Shown here: piece by piece, positions 37,323 to 42,291 of the stretch
How positions within the stretch are numbered: position 1 is the stretch's first letter
Layout: each line of letters starts with the position of its first letter
NCBI GenBank assembly: GCA_030537895.1
Contig: JAUNVA010000017.1
Span: 1 to 42,291, forward strand
Direction: 5' to 3'
Length of the DNA: 42,291 nucleotides
Source: Bowdeniella nasicola
GTDB lineage: Bacteria; Actinomycetota; Actinomycetes; Actinomycetales; Actinomycetaceae
Notes under the pieces: model-generated
Database searches by the model: none
The model's input: the letters and a program-made list of their open reading frames with translations, nothing else
Told to the model about the DNA's origin: nothing
Made by a program: the position numbers and the translations under genes

Positions 37323-37342
37323 GCCGCCGAGGGATCGGCGGC
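37323..37342 (+). other. GNRA-loop hairpin before rpmJ
   Basis: GCCGCCGA (37323-37330) pairs over 8 bp with TCGGCGGC (37335-37342) around GGGA, a GNRA-type loop. The helix ends immediately before the rpmJ ribosome-binding site GGAGGAA (37343-37349). It could control rpmJ translation or protect the mRNA. No terminator-like T-run is present. Confidence 0.45.
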
Positions 37343-37353
37343 GGAGGAATGAC

Positions 37354-37467
37354 ATGAAGGTCAAGCCGAGCGTCAAGAAGATCTGCGACCGGTGCAAGGT
37401 GATTCGCCGGCACGGTCGCGTCATGGTCATCTGCGACAACGTGCGTCACAAGCAGCGCCAGGGCTAG
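37354..37467 (+). CDS. rpmJ: 50S ribosomal protein L36, zinc-binding
   Basis: This 37-residue protein is read from ATG 37354, 4 bp after GGAGGAA, to TAG 37465-37467. The sequence [18 protein letters not shown] and the end RHKQRQG are diagnostic. Cys11, Cys14, Cys27 and His32 make the zinc ribbon, so this is the zinc-containing form, in line with the zinc-type S14 encoded at 31076. It lies in the usual place between infA and rpsM. Confidence 0.97.
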   Translation: MKVKPSVKKICDRCKVIRRHGRVMVICDNVRHKQRQG

Positions 37468-37476
37468 CTGAGACGC

Positions 37477-37559
37477 GGACGGGGCTCCCCGTCCACTCCT
37501 TCTGCCAGCGCCCACAGCGCAACCCCCGGTCCGGAGGCCGGGGCTCGCAATCCCGCGAG
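37477..37559 (+). other. three consecutive hairpins between rpmJ and rpsM
   Basis: The 136-bp gap holds GGACGGG/CCCGTCC with a GCTC loop (37477-37494), then CCCCGG/CCGGGG with an inner CC/GG pair (37524-37543), then CTCGC/GCGAG (37543-37559, abutting the second). The first could attenuate transcription, and the others may shape the rpsM leader. No known regulatory RNA family was recognised. Confidence 0.35.
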
Positions 37560-37603
37560 AGGGCAGAGGGAAAGACCTCCGGTCCGACAGTCAGGAACCG
37601 ACA

Positions 37604-37978
37604 ATGGCACGTCTTGCAGGCGTCGACCTCCCCCGCGAGAAGCGGCTCGAGGTGGCGCTCACGTACATCTACGGGATGGGGCGCACGCGCGCCCAGGAGA
37701 CCCTGAAGGCCACCGGCGTTTCGCCGGACCTGCGGGTCAAGGACATGACCGAGGCTGACCTGGTCGCGCTGCGCGACCACATCGAGGCCAACTACAAGGT
37801 GGAAGGTGACCTCCGTCGCGAGGTGGCCGCCGATATCCGCCGCAAGGTCGAAATCGGCTGCTACCAGGGGCTGCGCCACCGTCGTGGCCTGCCCGTGCAC
37901 GGCCAGCGCACCAAGACCAACGCTCGCACCCGCAAGGGCCCGAAGCGCACCGTGGCCGGTAAGAAGAAGGCCCGCTAA
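37604..37978 (+). CDS. rpsM: 30S ribosomal protein S13
   Basis: A 124-residue small-subunit head protein that contacts the P-site tRNA and the large subunit. [30 protein letters not shown] is diagnostic, and the basic end [23 protein letters not shown] is normal. AGGAACC precedes the ATG. It is followed after 58 bp by rpsK. Confidence 0.98.
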   Translation: MARLAGVDLPREKRLEVALTYIYGMGRTRAQETLKATGVSPDLRVKDMTEADLVALRDHIEANYKVEGDLRREVAADIRRKVEIGCYQGLRHRRGLPVHGQRTKTNARTRKGPKRTVAGKKKAR

Positions 37979-38036
37979 CAAGTAGTCCGGCATCACCTCG
38001 ATACCGGTCCGACAACCTAACGGAGATTCACCGCAT

Positions 38037-38444
38037 ATGCCTCCCAAGACTCGCACTTCCGCGACCGCCCGCAAGGGGCGTCGCAAGGGACTGAAGAGCG
38101 TCGCCCAGGGCAACGCCTACATCAAGTCCACCTTCAACAACACCATCGTGTCGATCACCGACCAGGACGGCGCCGTCATCGCTTGGGCGTCCTCCGGTCA
38201 GGTTGGCTTCAAGGGTTCGCGCAAGTCCACGCCGTTCGCGGCTCAGCTTGCCGCCGAGGCGGCCGCCCGCCGCGCCCAGGAGCACGGCATGAAGAAGGTT
38301 GACGTCTTCGTCAAGGGCCCCGGCTCTGGACGTGAGACCGCCATTCGTTCGCTCCAGGCCACCGGCCTGGAAGTCTCCTCGATCTCCGACGTCACGCCGC
38401 ACGCGCACAACGGCTGCCGCCCGCCCAAGCGCCGTCGCGTCTGA
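38037..38444 (+). CDS. rpsK: 30S ribosomal protein S11
   Basis: A 135-residue platform protein near the mRNA exit. [39 protein letters not shown] and the end [12 protein letters not shown] are diagnostic. CGGAGA lies about 12 bp before the ATG. In many bacteria rpsD follows, but here the next gene is rpoA, as in other actinobacteria. Confidence 0.98.
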   Translation: MPPKTRTSATARKGRRKGLKSVAQGNAYIKSTFNNTIVSITDQDGAVIAWASSGQVGFKGSRKSTPFAAQLAAEAAARRAQEHGMKKVDVFVKGPGSGRETAIRSLQATGLEVSSISDVTPHAHNGCRPPKRRRV

Positions 38445-38454
38445 GACGCTCACA

Positions 38455-38484
38455 CCCTGATCGGTGGACAGATACCCATCAGGG
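38455..38484 (+). other. stem-loop in the rpsK-rpoA gap
   Basis: CCCTGAT (38455-38461) and ATCAGGG (38478-38484) pair over 7 bp with a 16-nt loop that can add GGT/ACC. It sits in the 97-bp space before rpoA. It is not followed by T residues, so regulation or mRNA processing is more likely than termination. Confidence 0.35.
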
Positions 38485-38541
38485 GCCACACGTTGTCCCG
38501 CACGGCGTCATATAGCGGATGCCGGCTGAAAGGATTACCCA

Positions 38542-39540
38542 GTGCTGATTGCCCAGCGTCCCACGCTGACCGAGGAGGTCGTGAGCGATAACCGCTCGCG
38601 ATTCGTGATTGAACCCTTGGAGCCCGGATTCGGATACACCCTCGGGAACTCGCTTCGCAGGACCCTGCTGTCCTCGATTCCGGGTGCCTCGGTGACCTCC
38701 ATCCGGATCGACGGCGTCCTCCACGAGTTCTCGACCATTCCCGGGGTCAAGGAAGACGTCACCGAGATCATCTTGAACATCAAGAATCTCGTGGTCTCCT
38801 CCGACCACGACGAGCCCGTCGTCATGTACCTGCGTAAGCAGGGCCCCGGCGTCGTCGTCGCCGGCGACATCACGCCGCCCGCCGGAGTCGAGGTCCACAA
38901 CCCCGACCTGCACATCGCCACGATCAACGAGAAGGGCAAGCTCGAGATCGAGCTGACCGTCGAGCGTGGCCGCGGCTACGTGACCGCCGCGATGAATAAG
39001 CGAGAGGACGCCGAGATCGGCCGCATCCCGGTCGATTCCATTTACTCGCCCGTCCTCAAGGTCACCTACAAGGTGGAAGCCACCCGTGTCGAACAGCGCA
39101 CCGACTTCGACCGCCTCATTGTCGACGTCGAAACGAAGCCGTCCATGGCTCCGCGCGACGCACTCGCCTCGGCTGGCAAGACCCTCGTGGAACTGTTCGG
39201 CCTCGCTCGCGAGCTGAACGTGGAGGCCGAGGGCATCGAGATCGGCCCGTCGCCGACGGACCAGGCGCTCGCTCAGGATCTGGCGCTGCCGATCGAGGAC
39301 CTCGATCTGCAGTCCCGTTCCTACAACTGCTTGAAGCGTGAGGGTATCCATACGCTCGGGCAGCTGGTGGCGCGCTCCAAGGAAGATCTCCTGGACATCC
39401 GCAACTTCGGCAAGAAGTCGATCGACGAGATTCAGGAGAAGCTCGTGGAGTACGGTCTCTCCCTGAAGGACTCGGGGATGGACTACGCCTCCGAGAGCGG
39501 CGAAACCTACGAAGACCTCCACTTCAGCGACGAGCTCTGA
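38542..39540 (+). CDS. rpoA: DNA-directed RNA polymerase alpha subunit
   Basis: A 332-residue subunit that nucleates polymerase assembly through its N-terminal dimer domain ([22 protein letters not shown]) and contacts upstream DNA and activators through the C-terminal domain ([34 protein letters not shown]). The acidic tail [12 protein letters not shown] is normal in length. It starts at GTG 38542 with GAAAGGA 7 bp upstream. It partners the beta subunits encoded at 11471 and 15067. Confidence 0.98.
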   Translation: MLIAQRPTLTEEVVSDNRSRFVIEPLEPGFGYTLGNSLRRTLLSSIPGASVTSIRIDGVLHEFSTIPGVKEDVTEIILNIKNLVVSSDHDEPVVMYLRKQGPGVVVAGDITPPAGVEVHNPDLHIATINEKGKLEIELTVERGRGYVTAAMNKREDAEIGRIPVDSIYSPVLKVTYKVEATRVEQRTDFDRLIVDVETKPSMAPRDALASAGKTLVELFGLARELNVEAEGIEIGPSPTDQALAQDLALPIEDLDLQSRSYNCLKREGIHTLGQLVARSKEDLLDIRNFGKKSIDEIQEKLVEYGLSLKDSGMDYASESGETYEDLHFSDEL

Positions 39541-39559
39541 TCAGAAGTAAGGACCAACT

Positions 39560-40153
39560 ATGCCAACCCCCTCTAAGGGACCCCGCCTCGGCGGATCCCC
39601 CGCCCACGAGCGGCTCATGCTCGCCAACCTCGCGACGGCGCTGTTCGAGCACGAGGAGATCCGGACCACCGAGAAGCGCGCCAAGCGCCTGCGTCCGGTG
39701 GCGGAAAAGCTCATCACCCAGGCGAAGCGCGGCGACCTGAACTCGCGGCGCAAGGCGATGGAGACCATCCGTCGCAAGGACATCATCGCCAAGCTTTTCG
39801 AAGAGCTCGCTCCGAAGTTTGCCGAGCGCTCCGGCGGGTACACCCGCATCGTGAAGCTGCCGAACCGCAAGGGTGACAACGCTCCCATGGCGCTCATCTC
39901 CCTTGTTCTCGAGCCGGTCAGCCCGAAGCAGGCCGTGGTGAAGGAAGCCGAGAAGGCGACCGCCAAGGCCGCGCCGAAGGACGAGAAGGCCGACGAGCCG
40001 ACCGAGACCGACGAGACCGAGGCCACGCAGGACGACGCCAGCGACGCCGACGAGGCCGCCACTGACGAGGCTCCCGAGGCCGAAGCCCCCGAGGCGGACG
40101 CCGAGGAAGCTTCCGAGGCCGACGCCGACGAGGCCAGCGACAAGGACGCCTAA
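39560..40153 (+). CDS. rplQ: 50S ribosomal protein L17 with long acidic tail
   Basis: The conserved L17 fold, beginning [20 protein letters not shown], is complete by about residue 120, the length of the E. coli protein. Residues 121-197 form an added tail, first Lys/Ala-rich (128-143), then almost only Asp, Glu, Ala and Thr. It must be disordered and strongly negative. The frame is real: codon bias stays the same, and the hairpin terminator follows the stop by 22 bp. The gene ends the alpha-type operon. Confidence 0.97.
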   Translation: MPTPSKGPRLGGSPAHERLMLANLATALFEHEEIRTTEKRAKRLRPVAEKLITQAKRGDLNSRRKAMETIRRKDIIAKLFEELAPKFAERSGGYTRIVKLPNRKGDNAPMALISLVLEPVSPKQAVVKEAEKATAKAAPKDEKADEPTETDETEATQDDASDADEAATDEAPEAEAPEADAEEASEADADEASDKDA

Positions 40154-40175
40154 CGCTCCTGGCGCACCGAATCGA

Positions 40176-40211
40176 ACCGGCGCCCCCGCATCGAGTTGCG
40201 GGGGCGCCGGT
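40176..40211 (+). terminator. hairpin terminator after rplQ
   Basis: ACCGGCGCCCCCGC (40176-40189) pairs perfectly over 14 bp with GCGGGGGCGCCGGT (40198-40211), with the 8-nt loop ATCGAGTT. It is the end of the alpha-type operon and could also stop the converging minus-strand transcript. No T-run follows on the plus strand. Confidence 0.8.
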
Positions 40212-40276
40212 CGGGGCGCGCGGAGGCCGCGCGGGGGCGCGCGGCGAACCGGGGGTGGGGGGGGGCCTGCCTGGGC

Positions 40277-40409
40277 GCTGGTATGCCGGTCGGGCGGTGT
40301 GCCCTGCGGTGGTGTGCCGGCCTGCCCGTAGTGTGCTCTGAAGCGTTGGCGTGCGGGCCTGCCAGTGGTGTGCCCTAAGGTGCTGTGCCGGTCCGTCGAT
40401 GGTCTACCC
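40277..40409. repeat. four decayed tandem repeats of 30-37 bp
   Basis: Units at 40277-40307, 40308-40344, 40345-40379 and 40380-40409 align with each other. Each begins with a G-rich GNTGGYRTGC-like segment, continues with a CCGGYC-type core, and all but the last contain a second GTGTGCYCT-like segment. They differ by substitutions and small gaps, which points to an old tandem array that has decayed. Nothing suggests translation. Confidence 0.5.
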
Positions 40410-40464
40410 GGCCGCGCGAGGAAGGCTTCGCGGCGGTCGTGCCTGCCGGAGGTCACGGGGGATC

Positions 40465-41238
40465 CTAGGTGATGGGGGACTGCCCGCCGACCAGCTGCCA
40501 GGCCCGAACGCCCCCGGAGATGCCGGCGGCGTTCGGGATGATAATGCACTCGGGACCGAATCTCGCCACGTTAGTCGGCGTGATGCGCGTAGAGTTTCCG
40601 CCCCCGATGTAGAGCCGATCCCAATGCATGACCGGCTCCAGCGCTTCGATGACTCGGCGCACCCGTCGTGACCAGTGAGCATCGCCAAGGCGCAGCCGCT
40701 CATGCTCCCCGATGTAATCGTCGAACGTGAGGCCCCACTTCACCGGGCACTGAGACCATTCCTGGTGGGGGGCGAGCCGACCATTGTTGAAGATGGCGTT
40801 GCCGAGCCCTGTTCCCAGCGTGAGGACCATTTCGACGCCCGTCCCTGTGATGACACCACAGGCATGTACTTCGGCATCGTTCATCACGAGGGTTGGCAGG
40901 TCGAGACACTCACGCACGGCGGCCTGCATGTCAAAGCCCGTCCAGGCGGCCTGTAGCTCGGGCAGCACGCGCGTGCGCGGGCCCGAGCGACAGATGTAAT
41001 GAGGTGTGTGCACGACGACTCCGCTACGAATCATGCCGGGCATCCCCACTGTCACTCGCCGGGCTGGCGGGAGCTGCTCCGAAAGTGAGCGGATCACGGA
41101 GACCAGGCGCGCGGGAGAGAGCGGGTAAGGGGTAGCCGTTCGCACCGGAGCGGCGTGCATGACCCCGCCGTCATCGAGGACCGAGGCCTTGATCCCCCCG
41201 CCGCCGCAGTCAACGGCGAGTGTGGTGCGTAACGTCAT
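40465..41238 (-). CDS. divergent ROK-family sugar kinase homologue (polyphosphate-glucokinase-like)
   Basis: A 257-residue protein with the actin-like kinase fold. The phosphate loop is VDCGGGGIKASVLD (9-22), the putative catalytic base is Asp121 in MNDAEVHACG, the second phosphate motif is LTLGTGLGNAIF (140-150), and GGGNS (212-216) is the adenosine motif. The overall layout resembles polyphosphate glucokinases, which phosphorylate glucose from polyphosphate or ATP. The canonical ELGH, whose Glu and His contact the sugar, reads EWSQ (160-163), and no zinc-binding CxCG cluster is present. Sugar specificity may therefore have changed or been lost. The start context is weak. It is divergent from truA, with 80 bp between them. 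Confidence 0.8.
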   Translation of the reverse strand: MTLRTTLAVDCGGGGIKASVLDDGGVMHAAPVRTATPYPLSPARLVSVIRSLSEQLPPARRVTVGMPGMIRSGVVVHTPHYICRSGPRTRVLPELQAAWTGFDMQAAVRECLDLPTLVMNDAEVHACGVITGTGVEMVLTLGTGLGNAIFNNGRLAPHQEWSQCPVKWGLTFDDYIGEHERLRLGDAHWSRRVRRVIEALEPVMHWDRLYIGGGNSTRITPTNVARFGPECIIIPNAAGISGGVRAWQLVGGQSPIT

Positions 41239-41284
41239 GCCTTGAACGCTACCGCGTCCCGGCAGCGCCGGTCATGTTCGCTCG

Positions 41285-41311
41285 TTGAGCAGGCCCGCGG
41301 CCCAGTAGGCT
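41285..41311 (+). promoter_or_regulatory. candidate promoter of truA with leaderless start
   Basis: TAGGCT (41306-41311) fits TANNNT and ends 7 bp before the GTG start of truA, so transcription would begin at or next to the start codon. TTGAGC (41285-41290) could be the -35 but the spacer is only 15 bp. No ribosome-binding site is visible, which agrees with a leaderless mRNA. Confidence 0.45.
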
Positions 41312-41318
41312 GGGCGGC

Positions 41319-42291
41319 GTGAATGAGACCGTCCGCCTGCGCCTCGATATCGCCTATGACGGCGCCCCGTTTTCCGGGTGGGCCCGCCAACCGGGGCTGC
41401 CGACCGTTCAGGGCACGCTGGAAGAGGCGCTCGCACTGGTCACGCGCGAAGACGCCCACCTCACCGTGGCGGGCCGCACCGATGCGGGAGTCCACGCTCG
41501 CGGACAGGTCGCCCACCTCGATCTCTCCGCACAGGCCTACGGACGCCTGCCTGGCCGGAGCGCGCGCACGCCCGAACAGGCGCTCGCAGCCCGGCTGCAT
41601 GGCGTTCTTGTACGGGGGAGTGGCCAGGCACGCTCGAGCGCCGTCGTCGTCACGAACGTCACGCGCGTACCCGACTCCTTCGACGCGCGGTTTTCCGCGA
41701 TCTGGCGGCGCTACCGGTACCGGATCGCCGACGCAGGCCGCTTCGATCCGTTGACGCGAGCCTCCCAGTGGTGGGTCACTGAGACCCTCGATGAGGCCGC
41801 GATGGGGGAAGCAGCGGAGCTCCTGGTGGGCGAATGGGATTTTGCGGCCCTGTGTAAACCGCGTGAGGGTGCCTCCACCATTCGGTGCCTGCACGAGGCA
41901 CGAGTGTGGCGTTCCGAGGACGGGGTCCTCGTCGTCGAGCTACGCGCCGACGCCTTCTGCCACTCGATGGTGCGCTCAATCGTGGGGTGTTTGCGCGACG
42001 TCGGCCGGGGGGTGCGCTCACCCGCATGGCTGGGGGAGGTGTTGGCGAGCCGCGACCGATCGCGCGCCTCGGCGGTCGCGCCGGGCCACGGGCTCGTGCT
42101 CGAAGAGGTGGGTTACCCGGAGGTCAGCGAGTTCGACGCCCAGCAACGTCGCGCCCGGCGTTTACGCACGAGCGCGGCAGGTCGGGCAGCACTCGAGCCT
42201 CGCAACGGACGGGAGCCGAAAGCCGCGGGAGCCGTAAGCCAACGGGGGCGTGGAGTGCCGCGTCCGGCAACTCAACCCCGGTCCTGGACAA
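41319..42291 (+). CDS. truA: tRNA pseudouridine(38-40) synthase, truncated by the window edge
   Basis: TruA converts uridines 38-40 in the anticodon stem of tRNAs to pseudouridine. The frame from GTG 41319 reads through the right edge without a stop, 324 codons. MNETVRLRLDIAYDGAPFSGWARQ pattern at the start, the catalytic Asp55 in GRTDAGVHARGQVAH, RYRYRI and the CHSMVRSIVG segment identify it. The enzyme core should end near residue 275. The remaining 50 residues are an unusual basic, low-complexity extension rich in Arg, Ala and Gly. Whether this is a real tail, a fusion or a late frameshift cannot be decided without downstream sequence. It is separated from rplQ by the repeats and the ROK gene. 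Confidence 0.95.
   Translation, partial: MNETVRLRLDIAYDGAPFSGWARQPGLPTVQGTLEEALALVTREDAHLTVAGRTDAGVHARGQVAHLDLSAQAYGRLPGRSARTPEQALAARLHGVLVRGSGQARSSAVVVTNVTRVPDSFDARFSAIWRRYRYRIADAGRFDPLTRASQWWVTETLDEAAMGEAAELLVGEWDFAALCKPREGASTIRCLHEARVWRSEDGVLVVELRADAFCHSMVRSIVGCLRDVGRGVRSPAWLGEVLASRDRSRASAVAPGHGLVLEEVGYPEVSEFDAQQRRARRLRTSAAGRAALEPRNGREPKAAGAVSQRGRGVPRPATQPRSWT

Larger units (their letters stand above)
40154..40464. other. 311-bp region between rplQ and the ROK gene
   Basis: Two converging genes meet here. After the rplQ terminator comes a very GC-rich, G-run-containing stretch (a run of nine or more G at about 40256-40265), then four imperfect tandem repeats (40277-40409). The rest is unremarkable. 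No coding gene is supported. Confidence 0.7.

Noticed and set aside
41323..41754. Two overlapping plus-strand frames over truA starting at 41323 and 41378
   Set aside because: They are out of frame with the conserved TruA sequence read from GTG 41319.

Overview
This is a GC-rich, densely packed stretch of an actinobacterial (Actinomycetota) chromosome, probably from the Micrococcales/Actinomycetales side. The evidence is the actinobacterial gene order (rpoB-rpoC, then rpsL-rpsG-fusA-tuf, then the S10-spc-alpha ribosomal block), frequent GTG and TTG starts, ATGA and TAATG stop/start overlaps, zinc-binding S14 and L36, extended charged tails on S3, S5 and L17, and no rpsD between rpsK and rpoA. 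I cannot name the genus from sequence alone.

Region 1 (1-11093) is an accessory catabolic locus. It opens with the C-terminus of an alpha/beta-hydrolase-like protein, then an SsuC/TauC-type ABC permease and its ATPase. After a 315-bp gap comes a tight run: substrate-binding lipoprotein, cytochrome P450, [3Fe-4S]-type ferredoxin, FAD ferredoxin reductase, carotenoid-cleavage/lignostilbene-type dioxygenase with all four iron histidines, MFS transporter, both subunits of a 3-oxoacid CoA-transferase, and a thiolase. The simplest reading is import of a hydrophobic, probably alkene-containing compound, P450 hydroxylation with a dedicated electron chain, oxidative C=C cleavage, and conversion of a beta-keto acid to acyl-CoA and acetyl-CoA. 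The substrate is unknown and I do not recognise this gene combination as a described pathway. It is the best candidate for a new system in the window.

Region 2 (11094-23819) is the core transcription and translation block. rpoB and rpoC (both with TTG starts) end in a strong hairpin. A promoter of the form TTGACG-N18-TAACCT then precedes rpsL-rpsG-fusA-tuf, which is closed by an 18-bp hairpin.

Region 3 (23820-40211) begins with about 600 bp of non-coding leader carrying the likely S10 promoter. It continues with rpsJ-rplC-rplD-rplW-rplB-rpsS-rplV-rpsC-rplP-rpmC-rpsQ, rplN-rplX-rplE-rpsN-rpsH-rplF-rplR-rpsE-rpmD-rplO, a terminator, secY-adk-map, and infA-rpmJ-rpsM-rpsK-rpoA-rplQ. The last unit ends in a 14-bp terminator hairpin.

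Region 4 (40212-42291) departs from the usual rplQ-truA adjacency. It holds four decayed tandem repeats, a divergent ROK-family sugar-kinase homologue on the minus strand, and truA on the plus strand. truA runs off the window with an unusual basic C-terminal extension and may be leaderless. I saw no tRNA, rRNA, CRISPR array, insertion sequence or prophage gene.
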